Below are positions 7,900 through 15,746 of a DNA stretch of 20,227 nt, in pieces; position 1 is the stretch's first letter, and every line of letters begins with the position of its first letter. The stretch comes from Verrucomicrobiota bacterium (lineage in GTDB: Bacteria > Verrucomicrobiota > Verrucomicrobiia > Limisphaerales > UBA9464): the NCBI GenBank assembly GCA_026397675.1, contig JAPLUH010000478.1, positions 1 to 20,227 on the forward strand, read 5' to 3'. The notes under the pieces were generated by a model. It saw nothing but the letters and a program-made list of their open reading frames with translations, did no database searches and was not told the origin of the DNA. The translations under genes and the position numbers were made by a program.

Positions 7900-10800
7900 G
7901 CCAATCCTCCCAATTCGATCCCCTGACGCAGGCCTTGCCCGGAGCCACGTCCATCGAGGCCAGTGCCGGCACCGGCAAGACCTACTCGATCACCCTGCTC
8001 TGGCTGCGGTTGCTCATCGAACGGCGTCTGCGCGTGGACCAAATCCTCGTGAGCACCTTCACTCAGGCGGCCACCGCTGAACTGCGCGAGCGACTGCTGG
8101 CTTCGCTGCGGCGCGCGCTGTCCGCGGCCCAGGCTATTTCCGAAGGACACTGGGTCGACAACCACGATGAAGCTCGGATTCTCAGTCGGTGGTTGGCGAC
8201 AAACCCTGAAGCGGGCTCGGCGTTGACTGAACACCTAACGCAGTCGCTCAGCACCTTCGACCTGGCTCCCATTCAGACGCTCCACGGGTTCTGCCAGTCC
8301 CTCATCAGTCGCCATTCCCTCGAGTTGGCGTGCGATCCTGACCTGAAGCTTCAGGAAAATTGCGACACGCTGCTCGAGCAAATCACCGGGGACTTCCTTA
8401 TGGAGGAGTCCGACACCCAGGCCCCCGATGCGGCTGCCCTCCGCCGAATGGCCCGGACTTTGCAGGCCCGGCCTGCTGCGGTTGTGCGGGGCGTGTCGAT
8501 GAGCCGTGAGCAATTAATTGATGCCAAGTCTGCGCTGGTGGCCCGCATCGCCCAGGAGGTACCGGCCGCAATCGCAGCCGTGAAGCTGGCGGCCAGCCGC
8601 AACGCCGTGGACAAGTTGGTCAGGAACCTAGTCGAGACTGCCCAGTGGAAGGCGCTCAGTGATTCGCAGGCCAAGAATCTGCCTCCATCGTTCTCAAATC
8701 TCTGGGCCCAATACCCGCGGCTAGAGTTCTTGGAAAAACAGCTCCCGGCCTCGCGGCTGGCCGAGCGTATTCGAGAAGAACTCCCGCGGCGCAAGACCCA
8801 GGCGGGTGTCCGGACCTTCGACGACATCCTGCTGACCGTTCGCAATGCCCTAGTCGACCAGGGCTCTGAGGGGCCCATGGCCCGAGCGGTCCGAAGCCGA
8901 CTGAAAGCGGCCATCCTCGATGAATGCCAAGACAGCGATACCCTGCAAATTCAGGTGTTCCAGTCGCTCTTTGCACACGCCGACACCGAGTCGTTCCTCA
9001 TCATCGGAGACCCCAAGCAAAGCATCTACCGTTTCCGGGGCGCTGACTTAGCCAGCTACCGCTCGCTGGCTCAAGCGGTGCATCCAGCCCCGAGGATGAC
9101 GGTAAACCATCGGTCCGATCCATCGCTCATTGCGGCCATTAATTACCTCTACGGCCCCAGTTTCCGCTTCCCAGATTCGCTAGTGGGCGATGTGCCCTTC
9201 GAGTACGTGCCGGTCACCGCCCAGGCCACCGAAAATCGGATCTGGGATCCGGCGCCACGAACGGCCGTGGTCATTCAATGGAGTCCAGAATCTGATCGGT
9301 ACCGCGCCCTGCCCCGACTGGCCCGGCTCACCGCACACGAAATCATGCGCCTGCTCCAGGAACCTGTGGAGATCACCGACCGTCACACCCGCCAACGCCG
9401 CCGCCTGCTGCCCGGAGACATCGGTGTGCTGGCCTCCAACCACCGGGAGCTTCGTCTGGTGCGCCGAGCGCTGCAGGCTGGCGGTATCACCTGCCAATCC
9501 TCTGGCAAGGGTCTGGGCAGCGTGTTCGACAGCGACGAGGCACTCGACGTTCTCGCATGGTTGGAACTGCTCGCCGCACTGCACCACCATGGGGAATTAC
9601 TCGGACGACTTTCGGCCTTCCTCGTGAGCCCGCTCGGCGCGGAGTCGGCGGCCTATGTCTTGGAAATTCAAAGCCACCCCACCCTGCAAGCCGAGGCGTT
9701 CCAACGCTTCTTGCAAGCCCAACAGGAACTCGGACGAGTGGGCCCCTTAGCGCCATTGCTTCGGTGGATCACCAGCAGCGAGGTGTCGGCCCGAAACCTA
9801 GGCTGCGCGGATGGCGAACGGCGAATCACCAACTGGCGACACGTGGGGCTGCTTTTGCAGGGACGTTACGAGCAAGGACTACGGAGCGCTGAATCGCTGG
9901 CCGCCTGGCTGGCCCGCCAGGTTTCTGAAGCCCCGGAGTCGCTCGGAAATGCCGACGGCGAAAGCACTCTGATGCGCCTAGAGACCGATGCCTCGGCGGT
10001 GCAGCTCAACACCATTCACGGGGCCAAGGGGCTGGAGTATCCGGTCGTGTTCTGCCCGTTCCTGGGGAGTGTCCGAGGACGGAGCCATCTTGCTTCAACC
10101 AACGCGGCCGTGGCGCGGTTGGGAGATTCGTGGGTGTTTGACGTGGGCTCCGATGAATTTGAGACCACTCAAGAAGCCGCCCAGGTTCAGGAGGCCGAAG
10201 AGGACGATCGTCGGCTTTATGTGGCTCTGACCCGAGCTCGCCACCGGCTCTACCTCGGGATGGCCCCCATCGCGGCTTCGAAACGAGGACCAAAAAACAA
10301 CTCGGCGGCGGACTCGCCGCTGGCCCGTTTGCCTGGATTGGCTGCGCCGTCGATGGATCAATGGCCCCACCTCTGGAGTGGACTCGATGCGCACGGGATC
10401 CACTTCTTGGCGGACTCTCCAACAACAACGGCCCCAGTGACGAGCGAGTCGTCGCCATGGACCGGAGCGCCCGCAGGCACGCCGCAGGTTCCCGAAGAAC
10501 TCCTCCGCCCTCCCGCGCCCAGGCCTTATCTCTTCGCTCCATTCGCAGTCCGCAGCTTCACCTCGCTTTCTCGATCGGATCTCGACCACGACCTGAGCGC
10601 CGCAGACCGAGATCTGGCCGCCGTGGAGGCCCCGCCGTCCGGTGCGAGCGAATCCGCGGAGAGCACGGATGTTTTGGCGACCTTGGGGGCGGCCGGCAGC
10701 CTCTTGGGCGATCAACTGCACCGCGCCCTCGAAGACTACTTGGGCAACGGTCGCTCGCTGGAGCAGGCCGTCTCCGGCTACAACCAACCCGAACAGTGGC

Positions 10801-11375
10801 AACAAGCCCTCGCAGGCATCTTGGAGGCCGATCTGGAACTCACCTCAGGCGTACACCTTCGCCTGGGAGAGCTTCGCGGCGATTGCATCACAGAGATGCA
10901 GTTTCACTTACCCGTGGGCCATGTCTCGCCAGCAGCCCTGTCGGCGGTCCTCGTCCAAGATCCCGGCATCCAAGCGATCCCCGGGGGACTGGAGTGGGCT
11001 GAGAGCCTTGCGGGATGGTCCTTCACGGAGTTTACCGGATTCTTGCAGGGTTTCATCGACCTGATCTTTGAACGAGGTGGACGCTGGTATGTCGCCGACT
11101 ACAAGAGCAACCGACTCCAACGCTACCACCCGGCGGCTCTGAACCGGGTGATGCTCGACGCGCATTACCTACTGCAGGCACGTCTCTACCTGCTGGCCCT
11201 GCATCGCCACCTGCGATCCAACCTCGCCGACTATGAACCCGACCGTCACCTCGGCGGAGTCGCCTACCTCTTTGTGCGCGGTTTTCCAGGACACGGTGTG
11301 TGGCTAGATCAACCGCAGCGCGAGGCATTGGACCGCCTCGACGCCCTGTTCCACGGACCCAACTTCTACCCATGA
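7896..11375 (+). CDS. recB: RecB, exodeoxyribonuclease V beta subunit (helicase-nuclease)
   Basis: The 1159-residue product is the SF1A helicase and nuclease subunit of RecBCD, which unwinds and degrades DNA from double-strand ends and loads RecA. The 3'-5' helicase motifs are complete: Walker A EASAGTGKT (21-29), motif II DECQDSD (342-348), GDPKQSIYRFRGAD (371-384), NHRSD (404-408), TIHGAKGLE (706-714) and YVALTRAR (775-782). Its C-terminal nuclease domain keeps His942 (GDQLHRALE), Asp1055 (GFIDLIF), Asp1068 and Lys1070 (DYKSN), the residues that bind the metal in E. coli RecB. Length is close to the 1180 of E. coli. I chose ATG 7896, which overlaps the recC stop as ATGA; the open frame reaches back to 7785 inside recC but MSQSSQFDPL...ASAGTGKT gives a normal RecB start. 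The recD start overlaps its stop in the same way. Confidence 0.95.
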   Translation: MSQSSQFDPLTQALPGATSIEASAGTGKTYSITLLWLRLLIERRLRVDQILVSTFTQAATAELRERLLASLRRALSAAQAISEGHWVDNHDEARILSRWLATNPEAGSALTEHLTQSLSTFDLAPIQTLHGFCQSLISRHSLELACDPDLKLQENCDTLLEQITGDFLMEESDTQAPDAAALRRMARTLQARPAAVVRGVSMSREQLIDAKSALVARIAQEVPAAIAAVKLAASRNAVDKLVRNLVETAQWKALSDSQAKNLPPSFSNLWAQYPRLEFLEKQLPASRLAERIREELPRRKTQAGVRTFDDILLTVRNALVDQGSEGPMARAVRSRLKAAILDECQDSDTLQIQVFQSLFAHADTESFLIIGDPKQSIYRFRGADLASYRSLAQAVHPAPRMTVNHRSDPSLIAAINYLYGPSFRFPDSLVGDVPFEYVPVTAQATENRIWDPAPRTAVVIQWSPESDRYRALPRLARLTAHEIMRLLQEPVEITDRHTRQRRRLLPGDIGVLASNHRELRLVRRALQAGGITCQSSGKGLGSVFDSDEALDVLAWLELLAALHHHGELLGRLSAFLVSPLGAESAAYVLEIQSHPTLQAEAFQRFLQAQQELGRVGPLAPLLRWITSSEVSARNLGCADGERRITNWRHVGLLLQGRYEQGLRSAESLAAWLARQVSEAPESLGNADGESTLMRLETDASAVQLNTIHGAKGLEYPVVFCPFLGSVRGRSHLASTNAAVARLGDSWVFDVGSDEFETTQEAAQVQEAEEDDRRLYVALTRARHRLYLGMAPIAASKRGPKNNSAADSPLARLPGLAAPSMDQWPHLWSGLDAHGIHFLADSPTTTAPVTSESSPWTGAPAGTPQVPEELLRPPAPRPYLFAPFAVRSFTSLSRSDLDHDLSAADRDLAAVEAPPSGASESAESTDVLATLGAAGSLLGDQLHRALEDYLGNGRSLEQAVSGYNQPEQWQQALAGILEADLELTSGVHLRLGELRGDCITEMQFHLPVGHVSPAALSAVLVQDPGIQAIPGGLEWAESLAGWSFTEFTGFLQGFIDLIFERGGRWYVADYKSNRLQRYHPAALNRVMLDAHYLLQARLYLLALHRHLRSNLADYEPDRHLGGVAYLFVRGFPGHGVWLDQPQREALDRLDALFHGPNFYP

Positions 11376-13261
11376 ATCCCGGTCAACCCCACCGACTCTC
11401 CAGCCCCCTCGCGACTCTTTCGGACGGGTTTGAAGAACTCGCCCAGGCGATCTGGCCCAGCGTGGATCAAAACTCTCCGATGGCTGAGCATCAGCCGCGC
11501 TTGCGCAGCCTCTTGGCCGAACTGATGCGGCGGGCCAGCACCGGCATTGGTTCGCTGCCATTGGCCGAAGCGCGGCTCAGTGCCGACGAGCGGATCGCGC
11601 TTGAAGGATGGACCGACTGCATCGTCCTCGAAGGATCGGCCCTGGTGTTGCCACGCTACGCACAGCAACTGCGGGAGATCCGCTCTTTCGTGGAAGCGCG
11701 ACTGCGTTCTCAAGGTCCGCGATTACCCGATGCCGAAGTGGCCCGCCATCTCGGGCAAATCCTACCACCGCAGCGAATCAGCGGAACGGGCACCGGCTCG
11801 ATCCAGACCTACTTCGACAACGCCCAGCAACGCCTGGCCATCGCTGCCCTCGTGGATGCGCCGGTGGGTATCCTCACCGGAGGGCCTGGAACGGGCAAAA
11901 CGACGACGGCCGCCGCGCTATTGGCCGTCCGACACCGCATCGACGCGGGCCTGACTCCCGACCAAATCCTCGTCGCCGCCCCGACCGGCCGAGCGGCCAG
12001 CCGCATCGGGGAAGCGATCGCACAATCCGCCGCCCGACTGACGGGGCTCAACGACGAGGACCGGGCGTTCCTCAAAGGAATCACCACGGTCACGCTCCAC
12101 CGAGCTTTGGAATGGGGACCGGAGCCTCCAGAACGCGGCGGACCCTACCGGCGAAACGCGCTCCGACCACTCCAAGTCCGGGTGATGCTCGTTGATGAAG
12201 CCAGCATGGTGGATTTGTCGCTGATGCATGCGCTCATCCGAGCCTTGCCGCCGGAGGCATCGCTGCTGCTGCTGGGCGACAGCGACCAACTGGAGAGCGT
12301 CGACGTCGGTGGAATCCTCTCTGAATTGGTCCAACGGGCGGGCCACAACCGCATCCTTCCGGAGGCTTTGCGGGATCGCTTGGCTGCTCGGCTTGGGGTT
12401 TCAAGTCACCAAGTCCAAACTGATTATGATCAAGGGCTGCCCCACCTTCCCTCGGAGAGCCCTTGCGAGGCATTGCCCGGACTAGTGGTGGGACTCCAGC
12501 ACAGTTGGCGCGCCATGAACGCGCCCTGGATTCTTGATCTCGCCGAGCGCGTCCGACCCGGCGGCAGTCAGTCGCGAAACTCCGTCGAGGAGTGCTTCGA
12601 TCGGCATGCCTCGGCGACCGAACCTGTTCTCACTTGGCATCGTGAGTCCCCCGACCGATCCCGCCGGATCTTTTGCCAAGAGCGCTGGAAATTTTGGGGC
12701 GAGCTGGCCCGCACCTGGACTGATCTGTGCCAGAACTTGGGTCCCGAGACCCAGTCTCAAGACCCCGCTCGATGCGAGGCCTTGCGACATCTGGGGCGAT
12801 TCCAACTCCTCTGCAGCACCAATCATCAGGTGGACCGCGCCAACCAGGCCGGCACTGCACTGCTTTGGAGCAAAGGGTCTCACCCTCCCAACGAACTGCC
12901 CCATGGTTGCCCGGTACTGGTTCTGGCCAACCAGCGTTCGCTGGGCCTGAGCAATGGCGACATCGGTATCGCCCTCGGACCAATCCCTGGCGGTCCCGCT
13001 AAACTGGTTCTTTTTCCGGGGGCCGATGGGGTCCCGAGAATAATCCCGCGGGTCCGACTGCCAGCGCATCAACCGGCCTTCGGACTGACCATCCACAAAA
13101 GCCAGGGAAGCGAATGGGATTGCGTCGCCCTCGAATTACCATCCAATGCCGAATCTCGGCTCCTCACCCGCAACCTACTCTATACAGGCATCACCCGATC
13201 CCGCCGGATCCTCGATCTCTTTGGCACGCCGGAATCCCTCGACCTAGTGCTGAGGGTCTGA
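11372..13261 (+). CDS. recD: RecD, exodeoxyribonuclease V alpha subunit (5'-3' helicase)
   Basis: The 629-residue product is RecD, the fast 5'-3' SF1B motor of RecBCD. It has Walker A GGPGTGKT (170-177), the VAAPTGRAA segment (201-209), Walker B DEASMVDL (275-282), GDSDQLESVDVG (302-313), and the C-terminal HKSQGSEWD (575-583) and LLYTGITRSRR (from 602). The amino-terminal ~150 residues correspond to the RecB-binding region of E. coli RecD (608 residues in all). The start at 11372 overlaps the recB stop (ATGA); the frame extends back to 11300 but only within recB. Full helicase motifs make this a real gene, not a decayed one. It is the last gene of the cluster. Fifteen bases after its stop a transposase gene ends on the opposite strand. 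Confidence 0.95.
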   Translation: MNPGQPHRLSSPLATLSDGFEELAQAIWPSVDQNSPMAEHQPRLRSLLAELMRRASTGIGSLPLAEARLSADERIALEGWTDCIVLEGSALVLPRYAQQLREIRSFVEARLRSQGPRLPDAEVARHLGQILPPQRISGTGTGSIQTYFDNAQQRLAIAALVDAPVGILTGGPGTGKTTTAAALLAVRHRIDAGLTPDQILVAAPTGRAASRIGEAIAQSAARLTGLNDEDRAFLKGITTVTLHRALEWGPEPPERGGPYRRNALRPLQVRVMLVDEASMVDLSLMHALIRALPPEASLLLLGDSDQLESVDVGGILSELVQRAGHNRILPEALRDRLAARLGVSSHQVQTDYDQGLPHLPSESPCEALPGLVVGLQHSWRAMNAPWILDLAERVRPGGSQSRNSVEECFDRHASATEPVLTWHRESPDRSRRIFCQERWKFWGELARTWTDLCQNLGPETQSQDPARCEALRHLGRFQLLCSTNHQVDRANQAGTALLWSKGSHPPNELPHGCPVLVLANQRSLGLSNGDIGIALGPIPGGPAKLVLFPGADGVPRIIPRVRLPAHQPAFGLTIHKSQGSEWDCVALELPSNAESRLLTRNLLYTGITRSRRILDLFGTPESLDLVLRV

Positions 13262-13264
13262 CCG

Positions 13265-13276
13265 TAAGGGGCCTGT
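13265..13276. repeat. Left arm of a possible inverted repeat around the RAYT gene
   Basis: TAAGGGGCCTGT lies between the recD stop and the transposase stop. Its reverse complement resembles ACAGGCCCTTTTA at 14257-14269, just behind the transposase start; eight central bases (GGGCCTGT) are identical. The pair would bracket the gene like imperfect terminal inverted repeats. So short a match could arise by chance in GC-rich DNA. Confidence 0.35.
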
Positions 13277-14212
13277 TCACCGCTTGGTAGTTTGCCTCGC
13301 TGAGAAAAGATTGCTCAGACTCGACGCCGTGCCCATCTGGAGACGGGTTGCGATCCATTTCAATGTCATGGTCGTCTCCGCACGCAGCGTCAAAGCGATC
13401 TTGAATTTCGTGGGGTCGCCCTTGCGGCGCTCCGCCAAGTCCGTCTCCTTCCAGCCAAGCTTCGCCAATGCCTCGCCCGTCAAACGCTCCGCCTTCTCAG
13501 AGGCCGTCTCCTGCAACTCAACGCCGGAGTTCACAGGAGCGCCGCGGGACTCCAGTTGCGCCAGCAACTCTCGGCGAAACGACTCATCGCCCCAGCACCA
13601 TCCCCGCCGAATTCCGGCGTAATCTTCGGGGTTCTCTATGCGTCGCTTTTCTTCCATCAATCGCTCGAACTGCTTGCGCCCCACAGAGCTGTCCTTGGGA
13701 ATACCCATTCCTCCCAAGACCCGATCCACCTGCAGCCAGGCAGGCCGCCGCCGATTCTGATCTAAATAGGCCGGATAACTGCTCCAGCGGTACGCCTGCA
13801 GCGGCTCCGAGGGTCGCAGCAACTGGGCACGCACGGGGTTGAGGTGAACATAGTCGCAGACCGTCCGCAGATAATCGGGCTGACTTGGATCAATCACGAG
13901 AGCCTTGTAGCGCCCGCCAAAAAGGTGACCCGTCACACCGTGACGCCGGTTGAACCTCAGAGTGTAGGTGCCCAGGAACCACTTCATCCCCGACACCAAA
14001 TTGCCCCGTGGCGTCTCTAGCACGAGGTGGAAGTGATTGCCCATGAGACAATAGGCGTGAACAAGCCAATCGGCTTTCACGCAAGTCTCGTCGAGCGTGC
14101 TGAGGAACAACTGATGATCCACATCGTCGCGGAAGATGGCTTCACGTCGATCGCCTCGATTCATGACGTGGTAGATCGCTCCGGGATACTCGATGCGTTG
14201 CTTACGGGCCAT
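13277..14212 (-). CDS. RAYT-type Y1 (HUH) transposase, REP-associated
   Basis: The 311-residue product belongs to the Y1_Tnp (IS200/REP-associated tyrosine transposase, TnpA_REP) family, single-strand DNA nucleases usually linked to palindromic REP repeats. The opening RIEYPGAIYHVMNRGDRREAIFRDD is typical. The HUH metal site is H60-F-H62 in LMGNHFHLVLE. The likely catalytic tyrosine is Tyr83 in GTYTLRFNRRH, followed by GHLFGGRYKALVID and DYVHLNPVRA. The domain ends near residue 140, but the protein continues with about 170 residues. The last part (ALTLRAETTMTLKWIATRL...SSLSNLF) looks like a helix-turn-helix, a tail seen in longer RAYTs of Verrucomicrobia, Planctomycetes and Acidobacteria. No Shine-Dalgarno sequence is evident. 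It converges on recD with 15 bp between stops. Repeats lie behind its start. It may be mobile or domesticated; the single copy here cannot decide. Confidence 0.9.
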   Translation of the reverse strand: MARKQRIEYPGAIYHVMNRGDRREAIFRDDVDHQLFLSTLDETCVKADWLVHAYCLMGNHFHLVLETPRGNLVSGMKWFLGTYTLRFNRRHGVTGHLFGGRYKALVIDPSQPDYLRTVCDYVHLNPVRAQLLRPSEPLQAYRWSSYPAYLDQNRRRPAWLQVDRVLGGMGIPKDSSVGRKQFERLMEEKRRIENPEDYAGIRRGWCWGDESFRRELLAQLESRGAPVNSGVELQETASEKAERLTGEALAKLGWKETDLAERRKGDPTKFKIALTLRAETTMTLKWIATRLQMGTASSLSNLFSARQTTKR

Positions 14213-14244
14213 GGATGTTGTTGTGGCCGAACCGGAGGATCTTG

Positions 14245-14289
14245 TAAATATGCAAGACAGGCCCTTTTAGTGTAAAAAACTAGGACTGA
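14245..14289 (+). repeat. RAYT-associated repeat, copy A
   Basis: It begins TAAATATGCAAGACAGGCCC and ends AGGACTGA. Copy B (14475-14519) has the same layout: TAAATATG, then GAC, a C-rich run, TTTT, GTGTAAA, and a second GGAC(T/C)GA. I estimate about three quarters of positions agree, with one gap. Each copy looks like two partly degenerate units of about 27 bases (TAAA...GAC...). It lies about 30 bp behind the start of the transposase gene. Confidence 0.6.
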
Positions 14290-14364
14290 TGAATTTGGGG
14301 GGCAGCACCCTGGCGGCAGCAGGATCGGTCCGGAGCGAGCATTGGAAGCGATCTAACCTTCCCC

Positions 14365-14379
14365 TCGCGCACAGCGCGA
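14365..14379. repeat. Perfect short palindrome (REP-like hairpin)
   Basis: TCGCGC-ACA-GCGCGA is a perfect 6-bp stem with a 3-base loop. A second inverted pair, AAGCTC (14380-14385) with GAGCTT (14397-14402), follows directly. Paired palindromes next to a RAYT gene recall REP/BIME units, but only one such block is visible in this window, so the link to the transposase is an inference. Confidence 0.45.
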
Positions 14380-14474
14380 AAGCTCCATCCTCCCCCGAGC
14401 TTACCTGCGAGCACAGGACCGGGCCCGCGGAGCTCCTCGAGGTACTCATCCCCAGCGACAGCCCCGTCACTCAA

Positions 14475-14519
14475 TAAATATGTGAGACCGCCCCCTTTTG
14501 TGTAAATAGGTTGGACCGA
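14475..14519 (+). repeat. RAYT-associated repeat, copy B
   Basis: It begins TAAATATGTGAGACCGCCCC and ends GGACCGA, in the same orientation as copy A at 14245-14289. Together they enclose 185 bp of palindrome-rich DNA. The end of copy B falls 73 bp before the aminopeptidase start and may lie within its promoter region. Confidence 0.6.
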
Positions 14520-14592
14520 CCCCGGTAGGGTGGTTTTTAATGTTTGCGTGGCCTCTGGGGGGAAGGCGTGGTTTTATTTAGAGCCAGAACAC

Positions 14593-15708
14593 ATGAGCGA
14601 CCCCCGTTACGCCAAACTGGCAAAGCTTCTCATCGAATACTCCTGCGAACTGAAGGCGGGAGAGAACATCTTGCTCGACCTAGTCGATACTCCGGATGCG
14701 ATGGCCGTGGAACTCATCCGCGCCACACGGGCCGTGGGAGCCACTCCGGTCGTGGAAATGCGCCATTCGCGGGTCCTACGCGAAGTTCAAATCGGGACCG
14801 ATGAACGTCATGCCAAGCTGGTGCGAGATCTCGAGCTGAACCGCATCCGCAAGATGCAGGCTTACATCGCCATCCGCGGCGCGAACAACGCCAGCGAGAA
14901 CAGCGACGTGCCGTCCGAGAAGACCCGGCTCTATTCTAAGACTCTCCGCCCCGCTCTCGATCATCGCATCAACAAGACCCGCTGGTGTGTCTTGCGCTGG
15001 CCGACGCCGAGCATGGCCCAGTCGGCCAACATGAGCACCGAGGCCTTCGAGAAGTTCTACTTCGACGTGTGCACCATGGACTACGCCAAGATGGCGCGAG
15101 CTGTGAAGCCTCTGGAGAAGCGCATGATCAAGGCCGACAAGGTCCGGCTAGTGGCTCCGGGCACCGACCTCTCCTTCTCCATCAAGAACATCGGAGCTAA
15201 GCCCTGCGAGGGCCTGCGCAACATTCCCGATGGCGAGTGCTTCAGCTGCCCAACGCTCAAGTCGGCCAACGGCGTGATCACCTTCAACACGCCCACCCTG
15301 TACGCGGGCACCAAGTTCGAGGGGATCCGTTTAGAACTCAAGGAGGGCCGTATCATCAAGGCCACCTGTCAGGGCGGCACCGAGCGAAAACTCAACGAGA
15401 TCCTCGATATGGATGCCGGAGCCCGGTCCATCGGCGAGTTCAGCCTCGGGTTCAATCCCTTCATCCTGAACCCGATGTGCGACATCTTGTTCGATGAGAA
15501 GATCGCCGGTTCCCTGCATTTTACTCCGGGTCAGGCCTACGAAGATCCGGGCAATGGCAACAAGTCCGCCGTCCATTGGGACATGGTGCAAATCCAGCGG
15601 CCGGAGTGGGGCGGCGGCGAGGTTTGGTTCGATTCCGAAATCATCCGGCGAGATGGTCTTTTTGTGCCGAAGGACCTCCACGGGCTCAATCCGGAAAACC
15701 TCCGCTGA
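14593..15708 (+). CDS. M29 family aminopeptidase
   Basis: The 371-residue product matches the M29 (AmpS/AmpT, thermophilic metalloprotease) family of dimeric, cytoplasmic, two-metal aminopeptidases that remove N-terminal residues from peptides. The N-terminal domain begins DPRYAKLAKLLIEYSCELKAGE...LLD, the usual family start. The C-terminal metal-binding half has probable ligands Glu243 (KFEGIRLE), Glu282 (GEFSLGFNP), His309 (GSLHFTPG), Tyr316 (QAYED), His328 and Asp330 (AVHWDMV). The H-x6-Y and H-x-D spacings agree with the family. There is no signal peptide. The open frame reaches back to 14530, but homology begins at ATG 14593; the ribosome binding site is weak (AGAG at 14579-14582). The amidase follows after 38 bp and is probably in the same operon. 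Confidence 0.9.
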   Translation: MSDPRYAKLAKLLIEYSCELKAGENILLDLVDTPDAMAVELIRATRAVGATPVVEMRHSRVLREVQIGTDERHAKLVRDLELNRIRKMQAYIAIRGANNASENSDVPSEKTRLYSKTLRPALDHRINKTRWCVLRWPTPSMAQSANMSTEAFEKFYFDVCTMDYAKMARAVKPLEKRMIKADKVRLVAPGTDLSFSIKNIGAKPCEGLRNIPDGECFSCPTLKSANGVITFNTPTLYAGTKFEGIRLELKEGRIIKATCQGGTERKLNEILDMDAGARSIGEFSLGFNPFILNPMCDILFDEKIAGSLHFTPGQAYEDPGNGNKSAVHWDMVQIQRPEWGGGEVWFDSEIIRRDGLFVPKDLHGLNPENLR

Positions 15709-15746
15709 GGGGATCTAAAACCCGTCCGGTCCGGAACACACCACCC

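Larger units (their letters stand above)
14213..14592. other. Non-coding, palindrome- and repeat-rich region between RAYT and the aminopeptidase
   Basis: These 380 bp separate two divergent genes. They contain two copies of an imperfect ~45-bp direct repeat (14245-14289 and 14475-14519). Between the copies is a chain of small palindromes: TCGCGC-ACA-GCGCGA (14365-14379), AAGCTC...GAGCTT (14380-14402), CCTG...CAGG (14404-14417), GGAGCTCC (14429-14436) and CCTCGAGG (14435-14442). Short open frames on both strands here lack recognisable protein features. A weak promoter-like pair, TTGGAC (14511-14516) and TTTAAT (14536-14541), precedes the aminopeptidase. Confidence 0.6.

Noticed and set aside
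14267..14477. Short open frames on both strands (62-67 codons) between the two repeat copies.
   Set aside because: They overlap each other in several frames, cover palindromic DNA, and show no protein-like features or ribosome binding sites.
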